Below, piece by piece: positions 29,834 to 39,556 of a stretch of DNA of 64,000 bases. The position numbers were made by a program, and so were the translations under genes. Numbering within the stretch: the first letter of the stretch is position 1; each line of letters opens with the position of its first letter. The stretch covers positions 20,305-84,304 of the forward strand of contig NZ_JACAKB010000015.1 in assembly GCF_030326305.1 (NCBI RefSeq), read 5' to 3'. The notes beneath the pieces are model-generated. The model was not told the origin of the DNA, searched no databases, and was given only the letters and a program-made list of their open reading frames with translations. The DNA is from Myroides odoratimimus (lineage in GTDB: Bacteria > Bacteroidota > Bacteroidia > Flavobacteriales > Flavobacteriaceae).

Positions 29834-30319
29834 ATGTTTAAACCATTTGAAGAAATGCCTGATCATTCGAGAGTTTGGATTTACCAATCTAATCGTAAGT
29901 TCTCAGATGAAGAGGTTCAAGATATAGATAAGGATTTAGCTGCTTTTACAGCAGAGTGGGCAGCGCATGCTACACCATTAGAATCTTCTTATAAGATATT
30001 TTACAATAGATTTATTGTATTAACAGTAGATCAAGATATACACCCTGCTTCAGGATGTTCAATAGATGCTTCAGTTCGTGTGATTCAAGATATTGAACAA
30101 AAGTATAATGTAGACTTACTAGATAAGATGAATGTTACTTATAAAACAGGAGAATTCATTGCTTTTAAAACTTTATTAGAATTTAAAGATTTAGTAAAGT
30201 CTAAGTCTGTATCAGCTAATACAATTGTATTCAATAATTTAGTAAATGATTTAGGAGAGTTTAGAGAATTTTGGGAAGTTCCAGCATCTGAAAGTTGGCA
30301 TTCACGTTTTTTTAAATAG
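29834..30319 (+). CDS. Conserved protein of the Fe-S operon, unknown function
   Basis: The 161-residue soluble protein begins MFKPFEEMPDHSRVWIYQSN and has QDIHPASGCSIDASVRVIQD in the middle with a single conserved-looking Cys. Relatives beside the same Fe-S pair are often labelled ABC transporter ATPase, but I see no Walker A, Walker B or signature motif and its length is too short, so that label is probably an error. It overlaps functionally with the Fe-S genes by position (3-base gap), and a strong terminator follows its stop. Confidence 0.75.
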   Translation: MFKPFEEMPDHSRVWIYQSNRKFSDEEVQDIDKDLAAFTAEWAAHATPLESSYKIFYNRFIVLTVDQDIHPASGCSIDASVRVIQDIEQKYNVDLLDKMNVTYKTGEFIAFKTLLEFKDLVKSKSVSANTIVFNNLVNDLGEFREFWEVPASESWHSRFFK

Positions 30320-30346
30320 ATTCTAATATTTATATTTACGATATCA

Positions 30347-30385
30347 AAATCACCATCAAATAGACTTTTGATGGTGATTTTTTTT
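30347..30385 (+). terminator. Rho-independent terminator
   Basis: AAATCACCATCAAA and TTTGATGGTGATTT form a perfect 14-base stem followed by T residues; it ends the Fe-S operon. Confidence 0.85.
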
Positions 30386-30403
30386 GACCTAAAATAAAAA
30401 CTA

Positions 30404-33274
30404 ATGAAAAGATTGACTGTTGTACTACTTCTTGTAGCTTCTAGTGCGTTTGGACAGGTTAAGTTTAATCAAGCTAGACAGAAACAATGGGTAGATAGTG
30501 TATATAATACGTTGAATTTAGAGGAAAGAATAGGACAGCTGTTTATGGTTGCGGCTTACTCTAATAAAAATGAGACTCATGTACAGAGTTTAGAGAAACT
30601 TGTGCAAGAACAGCATATTGGAGGATTAATTTTCTTTCAAGGTGGACCTGTTCGTCAAGCAGAAATGACTAATCGTTTACAGACTTTAAGTAAGGTACCT
30701 ATGTTAGTGGGTATAGATGGAGAGTGGGGACTGAGTATGCGTTTAGAAGATACTTATCGTTTCCCTTATAATATGACATTGGGTGCTGTTCAAGATATGG
30801 ACTTGATTTATCAAGTGGGAGAAGCGATGGCTAAACAAACCAAACGCTTAGGTATGCAGTTTAACTTTGGGCCTGTATTAGATATTAATATTAATCCAAA
30901 GAATCCTATTATCGGAGTGCGTTCTTTTGGTGAGACGAGAGAGATAGTAACAGATCGCGCTAGTGCCTTTATGCAGGGATATCAGAGTCAAGATATTTTC
31001 GCAACAGGAAAACACTTTCCTGGACACGGTGATACTTCTACAGATTCACATCACAAATTGCCTGTAATAGACTTTGATAAAGGGCGCTTAAATAAAGTTG
31101 AATTTTATCCGTATAAAAAGTTATTTGAAGAAGGGCTGTCTAGTGTGATGATAGGTCACTTAAATCTACCCGCTTATGAACCTAATGATATTCCTACTTC
31201 TTTATCTCATAATATTGTAACGAAGTTGTTGAAAGAGGAGTTAGGTTTTGAAGGACTGATCTTTACTGATGCTTTAAATATGAAAGCTGCAACAAGTTTT
31301 TTAAAACCTGGAGAAGTAGATTTAGCCGCTTTTAAAGCAGGAAATGACTTATTACTTTTCTCTGAAGATGTACCTACTGCTCTAACGAATATATTAGCTG
31401 CTTATAATGCAGGAGAAATATCAGAAGAACGCCTTTCTCATTCAGTAAAGAAGGTTTTGGCTTATAAGTATAAATCTGGTATGACGAAATTTTCTGCAAT
31501 TGAAACAGGTAGCTTAATTAAGGATTTGAATGCTCCAGTTTACGATGATTTAAATCAGAAGTTGTATGAAGAAGCAATGACTTTAACGAAGAATGAAGAT
31601 AGGTTAGTTCCTTTTAAACATTTAGAAAAACAAAAGATAGCTTATGTAAAGTTAGGAGATGATGATGGTAGTCACTTCTTAAGTATGTTACAAAATTATG
31701 ATGATGTAATAGAAATTACAGGAGATAGCTTAGAAGATCTTTCTGCGTTTACAACTATTATTGTAGGATATCACAAGGTTGATAATCCATGGCGTAAGCA
31801 CGATATGTCAGACACAGAGAAGGCAACTTTACGTAATTTAGCCGCTAGAAAGAATACTGTGTTAGTATCTTTTGCTAAACCGTATGCGCTTGAGTCAATG
31901 CCTTTAGATAAAGTAAATACTGTGTTAGTAGGGTATCAGAATAATAAATTTGCTCAGCAAGCTGCCGCTCAAGTATTATTTGGGGCTATAGGAGCTAAAG
32001 GAAAGTTACCAGTTTCTATCAGTGGTTCTTTCGCTGTTGGTACAGGACTTAAAACCAAGGCTATTGATCGCTTAGGTTTTTCTACTGCAGCAAATGAAGG
32101 GATGGATCCTGATGTGTTAAATGGAATTGATGCTATTGCTCAAGGAGCAATAGATAAACAATATACACCAGGTATTCAGGTAGTAGTGGCTCGTCATGGT
32201 AAAGTAGTATATCAAAAAGCTTTTGGACATCATACTTATGATAATAGCACAAAGGTCTTAAATACAGATCTATATGATTTAGCTTCTTTAACTAAGATCT
32301 TAGGAACGTTGCCAGTATTGGTAAAGATGTATGATGATCATAAGGTAAGAATGGAAACTAAACTTGGACAGATGTTGCCAATGTTTAAACATACAGATAA
32401 AGAAGATATTACTTTTAAAGAGTTGTTGACACATCAGTCAGGTTTACCAGCTTGGATTCCTTTTTATAAACGCACTCTAGCAGAGAATAATAGACCTGAT
32501 CCGAGTTTGTATAGCTTCTTCTACACTCCAGAGTATCCTACTCAAGTGTCAGAGAATTTATATATTAAAAAAGGGTATACAAATGAAATCCTACAACAAA
32601 TAGCAGATTCTAAATTATCTAAAAAGGAATATAAGTATAGTGATTTAGGGTTTATTATGATGAAGGAGTTTGTAGAGAGTAAATATCACAAGACACTTGA
32701 TCAAGTAGTGGAAAGTGAGTATTATAATAAGATGGGAGCTTGGCGTTTAACTTATTTGCCATTGCGTAAATTTGACTTGAATGTAATTCCTCCTACTGAA
32801 ATAGATAATTATTATCGTTATACCACTGTACAAGGGTATGTGCATGATATGGGAGCAGCTATGCAAGGTGGTGTTGCTGGGCATGCAGGGTTATTTGGAT
32901 CAGCGTTAGATGTTGCTAAAATGATGCAGTTATATCTGAATAAAGGGGAATACGGAGGTGATCGTTTCTTCTCAGAAGATACTTTTAATACATTTAATGA
33001 GTGTGCTTATTGTAGTAAAGGTAGTAGAAGGGGAATAGGATTCGATAAACCGCAAAAGCCAGGTTCTCCTGGTCCAACATGTGGATGTGCTTCAATGTCT
33101 AGTTTTGGACATACTGGGTTTACAGGAACAATGGCTTGGGCTGACCCTGATAAAGATTTAGTATTTGTATTTTTATCTAATAGGACTTATCCAGATAGCA
33201 ATGTAAATAATTTATCAAAAGCTAATATTAGAGAAGATATTCAAAAGGTAATTTACGAGTCTATCATAAAGTAA
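30404..33274 (+). CDS. GH3 (NagZ-like) and beta-lactamase-like serine hydrolase fusion
   Basis: The 956-residue protein has a short signal peptide (LLLVASSAFGQ). Residues about 30-350 are a glycoside hydrolase family 3 domain with the NagZ motif GKHFPGHGDTSTDSH (K203, H204, H208, D210) and nucleophile D289 in IFTDALNMKA. Residues about 350-560 form a linker like the GH3 C-terminal domain. Residues about 580-950 are a beta-lactamase/transpeptidase-like serine hydrolase with S628xxK631 (ASLTK), YSDLG (second motif) and HTGFTGT (third motif). It probably acts on peptidoglycan sugars and peptides in the periplasm. The gene is single, with terminators on both sides. Confidence 0.93.
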   Translation: MKRLTVVLLLVASSAFGQVKFNQARQKQWVDSVYNTLNLEERIGQLFMVAAYSNKNETHVQSLEKLVQEQHIGGLIFFQGGPVRQAEMTNRLQTLSKVPMLVGIDGEWGLSMRLEDTYRFPYNMTLGAVQDMDLIYQVGEAMAKQTKRLGMQFNFGPVLDININPKNPIIGVRSFGETREIVTDRASAFMQGYQSQDIFATGKHFPGHGDTSTDSHHKLPVIDFDKGRLNKVEFYPYKKLFEEGLSSVMIGHLNLPAYEPNDIPTSLSHNIVTKLLKEELGFEGLIFTDALNMKAATSFLKPGEVDLAAFKAGNDLLLFSEDVPTALTNILAAYNAGEISEERLSHSVKKVLAYKYKSGMTKFSAIETGSLIKDLNAPVYDDLNQKLYEEAMTLTKNEDRLVPFKHLEKQKIAYVKLGDDDGSHFLSMLQNYDDVIEITGDSLEDLSAFTTIIVGYHKVDNPWRKHDMSDTEKATLRNLAARKNTVLVSFAKPYALESMPLDKVNTVLVGYQNNKFAQQAAAQVLFGAIGAKGKLPVSISGSFAVGTGLKTKAIDRLGFSTAANEGMDPDVLNGIDAIAQGAIDKQYTPGIQVVVARHGKVVYQKAFGHHTYDNSTKVLNTDLYDLASLTKILGTLPVLVKMYDDHKVRMETKLGQMLPMFKHTDKEDITFKELLTHQSGLPAWIPFYKRTLAENNRPDPSLYSFFYTPEYPTQVSENLYIKKGYTNEILQQIADSKLSKKEYKYSDLGFIMMKEFVESKYHKTLDQVVESEYYNKMGAWRLTYLPLRKFDLNVIPPTEIDNYYRYTTVQGYVHDMGAAMQGGVAGHAGLFGSALDVAKMMQLYLNKGEYGGDRFFSEDTFNTFNECAYCSKGSRRGIGFDKPQKPGSPGPTCGCASMSSFGHTGFTGTMAWADPDKDLVFVFLSNRTYPDSNVNNLSKANIREDIQKVIYESIIK

Positions 33275-33290
33275 ACAGAAATATGACGTA

Positions 33291-33318
33291 AAGGCGTAGC
33301 GATGGCTACGCTTTTTTT
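33291..33318 (+). terminator. Rho-independent terminator
   Basis: GCGTAGC and GCTACGC with a four-base loop, followed by TTTTTTT. Confidence 0.85.
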
Positions 33319-33499
33319 ATGAACTGTATTTAGAGCTTAGTTGTTATCTAGTTTGTTATGAGTAAGTTGAATAATTATGTCATTGTGTTCTTGTGATACA
33401 AATAGTAATATCTTGATTTGGTAATTTGTTGATATTGTGCTTGTTAATAGTCAGTATAAATAAGCTAATTAGACTTGTTAAAAATAAAGTTGTATTTCT

Positions 33500-33530
33500 T
33501 TGGTTTTTACTAACATGACCAATACTTTTG
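33500..33530 (+). promoter_or_regulatory. Bacteroidota-type promoter for the TonB receptor gene
   Basis: TACTTTTG (33523-33530) matches TAnnTTTG, and TTG (33500-33502) lies 20 bases upstream, the usual distance of the -33 element. The leader to ATG 33553 would be about 15 bases. No clear Fur-type box is seen. Confidence 0.5.
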
Positions 33531-33552
33531 TTATTTAAAATTAATTTAAATA

Positions 33553-35913
33553 ATGAGACCGTTTAAGGAAGTATTTTTTTGTTTTTTACTACTTCTGTTA
33601 CCTTGTTTAGTAAATGCTCAAGGAACTGTAGGTAAAGTAAAAGGAATCGTTTATGATTCACAGAAAACTCCCATTATAGGAGTATCTGTTTCTATTAAAG
33701 GAAGTACAATTGGCGTTCAGACAGATCTAGATGGGAAGTTTGAATTACAGCACACAACAGGACAACATATAATACTGTTTAATTATGTAGGTATGGTTGA
33801 AGAGAGCAGAACTGTTCAATTTAATACAAGTCCAAAATCATTGAGTATTACTATGCAAGATGAGCCTTCTGTATTAGATGATGTTGTGGTTAGTGTAAAA
33901 GGTAAAGTAGATGCTTTAAAAGAGCAAGCTTTTACAGTAAGCGCTGTAGATATGCAAAAGATAGCTAATAGTACTTATGATTTAAATCAAATACTAAACA
34001 AAAGTAGCGGTATCAAAGTTAGACAGCAAGGTGGTGTAGGGTCTGATTATAATTTTTCTGTAAACGGAATGTCTGGAAAAGCAGTTAAGTTTTTTGTAGA
34101 CGGAGTTCCATTAGAGATGTTAGGTAAAGGAGTGGATATGAATACACTTCCTATTAATATGGCTCAACGTGTAGAGATATATAAAGGAGTTGTCCCTGTT
34201 CATTTGAGCACTGATGCTATGGGAGGTGCAGTCGATATTATCACGAATGGTAATTCTAAAGATTACTTAGATGCTAGTTATATGACTGGATCTTTTAATA
34301 CCCATAAAGTTAATTTAAATGGACAATTAAAAGATAAGGGTACTGGAATTATAATGAGACTGAATAGTGCTTATAATTACTCGGATAATGATTATAAGAT
34401 GCGTGATATGAAGATCTATAATCCCCAAGCTGAGAAGTATGAATACAGAGATGTAAAACGTTTCAATGATCGCTACAAATCTTTATTTGTAATGGCAGAA
34501 TTGGGAATAGAGGATAAGTCATGGGCTGATATGTTATTCGTAGGAGTGTCACATTCTTTATTTGATAAACAAATTCAGACAGGATCTAATCAAGAGATTG
34601 TGTATGGAGGAGTGAAGAGAGAAGGAGATGCGAATAATTACTTTTTAAAATATAAGAAGAAAGATCTATTGAACGATCGCTTTGATATCAATTATTATTT
34701 AGGGTATTCTAAGAGTTTAGAAAAAGGAACGGATACTTTAATGAGAAAATACAGTTGGGATGGAAGTTATGTTCCTGCTGCAGGAAGTGAGCTTACTAAC
34801 CCTTCTTTAAGTAGACAACACAGAGACCGTGTATTCTCTCAATTAACTACAGAGTATAGAATAAGTGATTCTCACAAGTTTAACTTTAATTATATGTTAG
34901 ATTATGTGAAGAATCAATCTTATAATTTATTATACGATAAGAGAGAAGATGCTTATCCAACGAAAATGACAAAACAGATTTTCTCTATTAACTATCAACA
35001 AGATTGGTTTGATAAGAGATGGACTAATGTGTTTTTTGGAAAGTATTACTTAGTTGATTTAGATAAGACTGTCTTTGACTCTTCTACACGTAAGGATGTA
35101 CCTGTTAAAAATCAATCAGGAAATTGGGGATATGGTATAGCGAGTACTTTTAAAATTACCAATGAACTAGGTTTAAAAGCTTCTTTTGAAAAATCATTCC
35201 GTTTATTAGAACCAGAAGAAATATTTGGTGATGGAGTGTCTATTACTAGTAACTTAGCTCTACGTCCTGAGAGCAGTAATAACTTCAACTTAGGGGTGTA
35301 TTATAGCCAGCGTTTTGATGATCACTTCGTACGTTTTGATGCAGCAGGATATATTAGAGATACGAAGGATTATATTTATACAGTACCTAATTTATTCAAT
35401 AGTACTTTTAAATATGAGAACTTATCTAATATCTTTACTAGAGGAGTAGAAGGAGAATTTAACTACCAGTATAAGAATATTCTTAATATCATGGCGAATA
35501 TTACTTATAACTATGCTTATGACAATACGAAATACGCTAATAATAGTGATAATGTAGAGTCTGCTACTTATAAAAAAGAAGTGCCAAACCAGCCTTGGTT
35601 ATATGGTAATATAGATGTTAGTATAGGACAAGATGATTGGTTCCAAAAAGATTCTCGTATTGAGTTAACTTATGGGGTATCTATGACAGAGTGGTTCTAT
35701 AAAAACTGGCAGTCTTATGGAAACAAAAAGAATATTCCAACGATCCCTCGCCAGACATTACACGATGTAGGAATCAATTATTCGATAGCAAAAGGGAAGT
35801 ATAATTTTGCTTTGAATTGTACTAATATTGGAAATGCTCTTGCTTATGACAACTTTAAACTTCAAAAACAAGGTAGAGCATTTTATTTCAAATTCAGATA
35901 TTCTTTAAAATAG
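33553..35913 (+). CDS. TonB-dependent receptor with carboxypeptidase-like domain
   Basis: The 786-residue protein has a signal peptide (LLPCLVNAQ), then a carboxypeptidase-D-like beta domain at about 28-110 (GKVKGIVYDSQKTPIIGVSV), a plug at about 120-235 (NQILNKSSGIKVRQQGGVGS, VEIYKGVVPVHLSTDAMGGA) and a 22-strand-type barrel ending in FYFKFRYSLK with a terminal aromatic region. It imports a ligand across the outer membrane with TonB energy. The neighbouring DUF4374 lipoprotein, nine bases downstream, points to a siderophore or heme-like iron ligand, as in related operons. Confidence 0.93.
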   Translation: MRPFKEVFFCFLLLLLPCLVNAQGTVGKVKGIVYDSQKTPIIGVSVSIKGSTIGVQTDLDGKFELQHTTGQHIILFNYVGMVEESRTVQFNTSPKSLSITMQDEPSVLDDVVVSVKGKVDALKEQAFTVSAVDMQKIANSTYDLNQILNKSSGIKVRQQGGVGSDYNFSVNGMSGKAVKFFVDGVPLEMLGKGVDMNTLPINMAQRVEIYKGVVPVHLSTDAMGGAVDIITNGNSKDYLDASYMTGSFNTHKVNLNGQLKDKGTGIIMRLNSAYNYSDNDYKMRDMKIYNPQAEKYEYRDVKRFNDRYKSLFVMAELGIEDKSWADMLFVGVSHSLFDKQIQTGSNQEIVYGGVKREGDANNYFLKYKKKDLLNDRFDINYYLGYSKSLEKGTDTLMRKYSWDGSYVPAAGSELTNPSLSRQHRDRVFSQLTTEYRISDSHKFNFNYMLDYVKNQSYNLLYDKREDAYPTKMTKQIFSINYQQDWFDKRWTNVFFGKYYLVDLDKTVFDSSTRKDVPVKNQSGNWGYGIASTFKITNELGLKASFEKSFRLLEPEEIFGDGVSITSNLALRPESSNNFNLGVYYSQRFDDHFVRFDAAGYIRDTKDYIYTVPNLFNSTFKYENLSNIFTRGVEGEFNYQYKNILNIMANITYNYAYDNTKYANNSDNVESATYKKEVPNQPWLYGNIDVSIGQDDWFQKDSRIELTYGVSMTEWFYKNWQSYGNKKNIPTIPRQTLHDVGINYSIAKGKYNFALNCTNIGNALAYDNFKLQKQGRAFYFKFRYSLK

Positions 35914-35922
35914 ACATTACAG

Positions 35923-37125
35923 ATGAAAAATAAATCATATACAATCTTATCTATGATCTTATTGCTTATTACAGTAATAGGATGTAGTAAAGAACCATCT
36001 CAGAGTGGTGGTTTTGAAGGAGAAAAAGATTATAAGTATTTCTTATTATCAGCATTGGGAAGTTGGCCTAATACGGTTCATTATATTACAGCTACCAATG
36101 ATGTGACACAAGGAGTTATGGATCTGAATAGAGAAGGTGATGAAATTAACTCTAAAGGAACGTATTCTTATATCGTTAAGAATGGGTATATCTATAACTA
36201 TAAAACAGATCAAGGAGTATTTAAAAAGTTTAAATATACAAATGATAAGCTAGTTACAGAGATAGAAGTACCTTTCTCTTATATTAATGATGTGAGTGCT
36301 TATACATGGGCTGATGATAACACTTTGATTCTTTTTGGAGATACAAGTGATATAGAGCGCATCCGATATACAGTTTTTAATACAACAAATCTTAAAATAG
36401 TAAAACAAGGAGAAGTGTCTGGCCTAGAGCCTTTCCCTCAAGGATATGACCATTATTCAATAGGTTCTGCAGCTTATATAGATGGAGTATTGTATTTACA
36501 GTACGGTTTTAGAAATGCGAAGTGGTTGACACCTAATTTCTATAATATAGCTTCTATTTCGTACCCAGATTTTAAAGTAATCAAATCAGAAGCAGATACT
36601 CGTAGTAGTGGTGCTAGTAATGGTTCTCCTTATTTTAAAACTTCTTTTGTAAAGGATAATGACAGCTTCTACTATAGTTGTTTTACACGTACAAATTCAG
36701 AGGCTAAAGATATTTATCTATTTAGAATTAAGACTGCAGAAGGGGTATTAGATAGATCTTACGAAATTAATTTGACGCAAGTATTAGGAGGATTAAAACC
36801 TGAAACAGCGATGAATTATATAGGAGACAATAAAATGATTATTGGTTATAGAGATCCAGCTAAAGGAGGAAGTTATAATGGAAAATACGCTATTATCGAC
36901 TTAGAGACTAGATCAGTTGTAAGACAGTTGACAGAATTACCTTTAGATGAACCGTATGAACTAGGTTTCTTTGTTCAAGATAAGAAAGTCTACTTCGCGA
37001 TTAATAGTGCAGAAGAAGGAAACTACGTTTGGGTTTATGATCTAAAAACAGACAAGGTTACTAAGGGAATGACACTTCCTGATAAGATATCAGGATTTGC
37101 ACGTTTCGATAAATTCTATGACTAA
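35923..37125 (+). CDS. DUF4374 lipoprotein
   Basis: The 400-residue protein has the lipobox VIGC (C21) followed by SKEPSQ, so it is a lipoprotein. The mature part contains repeated beta-propeller-like segments such as ITATNDVTQG, YTWADDNTLILFGD, DGVLYLQYGF, NYIGDNKMIIGY and KVYFAINSAEEGNYVWVYDL, the form of DUF4374. In Bacteroidota this family accompanies TonB receptors of xenosiderophore uptake and probably binds the ligand at the cell surface. It is co-transcribed with the receptor and closed by a terminator. Confidence 0.88.
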   Translation: MKNKSYTILSMILLLITVIGCSKEPSQSGGFEGEKDYKYFLLSALGSWPNTVHYITATNDVTQGVMDLNREGDEINSKGTYSYIVKNGYIYNYKTDQGVFKKFKYTNDKLVTEIEVPFSYINDVSAYTWADDNTLILFGDTSDIERIRYTVFNTTNLKIVKQGEVSGLEPFPQGYDHYSIGSAAYIDGVLYLQYGFRNAKWLTPNFYNIASISYPDFKVIKSEADTRSSGASNGSPYFKTSFVKDNDSFYYSCFTRTNSEAKDIYLFRIKTAEGVLDRSYEINLTQVLGGLKPETAMNYIGDNKMIIGYRDPAKGGSYNGKYAIIDLETRSVVRQLTELPLDEPYELGFFVQDKKVYFAINSAEEGNYVWVYDLKTDKVTKGMTLPDKISGFARFDKFYD

Positions 37126-37192
37126 TAAATTAGAATAATAAGTTTGATTTTTTATAGGAAGGAATATCTTTCTATTAGTTTGGTTAGGTTTG

Positions 37193-37222
37193 AAGCCACT
37201 TCCTTGGGAGTGGCTTTTTTAT
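37193..37222. terminator. Bidirectional terminator
   Basis: AAGCCACT and AGTGGCTT with an eight-base loop and T residues after it. It sits at the ends of two convergent genes and overlaps the stop of the minus-strand gene at 37219. Confidence 0.8.
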
Positions 37223-38031
37223 TTAGGATATTCTTCATAAGCTTTGAACAAATTTCGGAGCATCTTGAACAGAGTCGTACTGTTTTCTTTGGTGCTTTTG
37301 AGTTTACTTTTTCGTTTAGCAGTGAAGGAGAACGATTCATTGGGTGTAAGGATAGTACCTTCTAAGTAGTTAGTATCGACTATGGAAGTTTGAAGAAGAG
37401 TAGGTCTATCTTTAGACATGGAAGAACAGATAAAACCATCTTGAGTCATTACACCTTCAAAACCTTCATTTCTTGTCGTACGTGCGATTATAGTACCTTC
37501 ATTTTGGAATAAATGGAAGTTCTCGATTTTAGAGTATTCTGTAAATTTAATTGGAGAATCTTGTTCTGAAAAGGTAAACTCCCATTGACCAGTTACATTA
37601 ATAGCTGTATAAGTACTCGGAATAGAAAAACGAGGTTCTTTTGTCTTATAGGCTATAAAAGGGATGGTAATTAAAGTATTTTTATCTTTCTTATCTTCAA
37701 ATACTCCTTTAATTGTATCGTTTCGTATAATCCCTTTTAGATAGATATGACCACTGTAATCTAAAGGGTTGATAAAACTATCACTTGTTATTTCGGTATA
37801 TTCTTTTTGATTTGTAATTGGACCATCTGTAAAGATGGTGCGGTAACCATGAATATTAAGTGGAATGCTATCTAGTGTAAAAACAATAGGAATATTGATT
37901 CCTTTTATAGTGAAATCGGCTTTCCATCGGATAGAAGAATCAGTGTAATCTTGATTGCTTAATTTATCTGTACAACCATTCAAGAGTAAGATCATTAGAA
38001 AACAGCTAAGAAGATATCGAATAACAGACAT
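37219..38031 (-). CDS. Lipoprotein of unknown function
   Basis: The 270-residue protein has the lipobox LLNGC (C20). Its mature part (SSIRWKADFTIKGINIPIVF, RTIFTDGPITNQKEYTEITS, IRNDTIKGVFEDKKD, GQWEFTFSEQDSP) resembles the beta-sandwich domain that precedes thioredoxin in some TlpA-like flavobacterial proteins, but no thioredoxin domain or CxxC is present and the C-terminus is a basic helix (LKSTKENSTTLFKMLRNLFK). It may be a truncated relative or a stand-alone form. It overlaps the terminator with the DUF4374 gene. Confidence 0.65.
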   Translation of the reverse strand: MSVIRYLLSCFLMILLLNGCTDKLSNQDYTDSSIRWKADFTIKGINIPIVFTLDSIPLNIHGYRTIFTDGPITNQKEYTEITSDSFINPLDYSGHIYLKGIIRNDTIKGVFEDKKDKNTLITIPFIAYKTKEPRFSIPSTYTAINVTGQWEFTFSEQDSPIKFTEYSKIENFHLFQNEGTIIARTTRNEGFEGVMTQDGFICSSMSKDRPTLLQTSIVDTNYLEGTILTPNESFSFTAKRKSKLKSTKENSTTLFKMLRNLFKAYEEYPK

Positions 38032-38216
38032 GGATAGAAAATGTAGTGAAACAATTGGTTATAAACATTAAAACCCTTGTATAGAATGAACTATTTATCC
38101 AAAGGTAAGCTTTTATAGTTAGCATCTATATCATCTATATATTACTTCTATTATTTTGATGTAAATAAGAATTTAAATAGAAGTTTTTTTATTATTTATT
38201 CTAGGTCAAAAAAGTA

Positions 38217-38224
38217 TATATTTG
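38217..38224 (+). promoter_or_regulatory. Possible -7 element
   Basis: TATATTTG matches TAnnTTTG exactly, 47 bases before ATG 38271. Only a T-rich tract lies at the -33 distance. Confidence 0.35.
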
Positions 38225-38270
38225 ATAGAGACAGAGAAGTTGTTTTGTGTTATTCTTATAACTCTTTTTT

Positions 38271-38843
38271 ATGGATGAAAATATAGTAAAAACGCTTGTC
38301 AATAAATTAATGAAGTCAGCACAGCTTATACTGACTTTTGCTTATTTATTGGCTATTGGAATAGGGATGTTGTTTAATAATCAAAAGTATAATGCTTTTG
38401 GTATTAATATTTTTGATTACTCTTCTATATTTGATTTTTTGATAGCTCCCTTTGCAGATTTTAGAATAGTAGCTTTTGCTATTGTGACAATGGTTATTAC
38501 TTATCTATTGTTTAAAGGTGATGCATATTGGAAAGAGAAATTTCCTGCTAATTATAGTAAATCAACATTTAATCTTGAACAATATTCTTGGTATAGAAAA
38601 ATAAAAGGAGGTGTGTTTATCCTTATTTTTATCTGGTATCTTATACTGATGGCACAGTATTATGGCAAGCGAGCTTATGTTGAAACACTACAACAAGAAA
38701 TGACTAAAATAGAGTATATAGGAGGGGAAATGATAGAAGGAATCCTTATAGGGAAGACCAGTGATATGTTGTTTTTATATGTAAATCAAGAAGTAAAAGC
38801 CATACCTATATCTGCGAATCTAAAGACTATACAGGTTAAATAA
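38271..38843 (+). CDS. Membrane protein of unknown function
   Basis: The 190-residue protein has three or four hydrophobic segments (about 18-36, 45-60, 62-82 and 113-135) and a soluble C-terminal part (YVETLQQEMTKIEYIGGEMI, then MLFLYVNQEVKAIPISANLK). The shape is that of a small inner-membrane protein with a cytoplasmic tail that has a short beta-rich domain. I recognise no family. It is a single gene with a likely own promoter and its own terminator. Confidence 0.6.
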   Translation: MDENIVKTLVNKLMKSAQLILTFAYLLAIGIGMLFNNQKYNAFGINIFDYSSIFDFLIAPFADFRIVAFAIVTMVITYLLFKGDAYWKEKFPANYSKSTFNLEQYSWYRKIKGGVFILIFIWYLILMAQYYGKRAYVETLQQEMTKIEYIGGEMIEGILIGKTSDMLFLYVNQEVKAIPISANLKTIQVK

Positions 38844-38844
38844 T

Positions 38845-38874
38845 AAAGGCTGTCTAATGGACAGCCTTTCGCTT
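38845..38874. terminator. Bidirectional terminator
   Basis: AAAGGCTGTC and GACAGCCTTT form a perfect 10-base stem between convergent genes. Confidence 0.75.
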
Positions 38875-39462
38875 TTATTTCTTTGGAGCATTGTCTACGA
38901 ACATCTGCTTTACTTTAGCTACGTCATAGCTTTTATCTGCTTCTAATTCACCAGATGAAATTACATTAGTCGTTTTTCCTTCCCCATTGATTACGATGAA
39001 GAAAGGATAACCTAATTTCTGTCCTTCAGGAGCATATTTTTCGAATGCTTTAGCATTTTTATGTTTAGCTGTATAATTTAAGTGATAATAAACGTAGTTT
39101 GCATCAACTACAGTTTTTATATCTTGATTTTTTTGTACAAAATCATTAAAACGAAGACACCATATACACCAGTTACCACCAGCTTGTACAAAAACGTTTT
39201 TGCCTTCTGCTTTAGCCTTTGCGATTAGTTCTGTTATTTTAGCATCACCATCTTCTTCTTCGTTATATGGTTTTGCTAACGCCTCTTTTTCTTTAGCGAT
39301 AGCCTGTTTAGCAGCAGCTGTATCTATTACAGTAGTAGGTGTATTATCAGAGGTAGTTGCTTCTGTTTCTGTTGCTACTTGTTCTGTTTTAACCTCTTGT
39401 TTACAGCTTACTAATGTTAGTACTGTAGCTAGTACTAGAGATGATAAAACTAATTTTTTCAT
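38875..39462 (-). CDS. Thioredoxin-like lipoprotein
   Basis: The 195-residue protein has the lipobox LVSC (C20), a Thr/Glu-rich linker to about residue 60 and a thioredoxin-fold domain with the active pair C99 and C102 in GGNWCIWCLRF. The cis-proline loop is in GQKLGYPFFIVI. Such lipoproteins catalyse disulfide exchange in the periplasm; WCIWC is less common than the WCxxC sequences with Pro or Gly-Pro and may change redox potential. The Cys-x-x-Cys pair with two Trp is well seen; the substrate is unknown. Confidence 0.85.
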   Translation of the reverse strand: MKKLVLSSLVLATVLTLVSCKQEVKTEQVATETEATTSDNTPTTVIDTAAAKQAIAKEKEALAKPYNEEEDGDAKITELIAKAKAEGKNVFVQAGGNWCIWCLRFNDFVQKNQDIKTVVDANYVYYHLNYTAKHKNAKAFEKYAPEGQKLGYPFFIVINGEGKTTNVISSGELEADKSYDVAKVKQMFVDNAPKK

Positions 39463-39556
39463 ATTTGTTAGGTTTATGTATTGTTGTTTCTAAATGAAAT
39501 TCTGCGAAATGTAATAAAAATTAATAAGATATTGTATATATAGGATTACATTTACC

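Noticed and set aside
29834-30319. ABC transporter ATPase label for the small Fe-S operon protein
   Set aside because: No Walker A, Walker B or signature motif is present and the length is too short.
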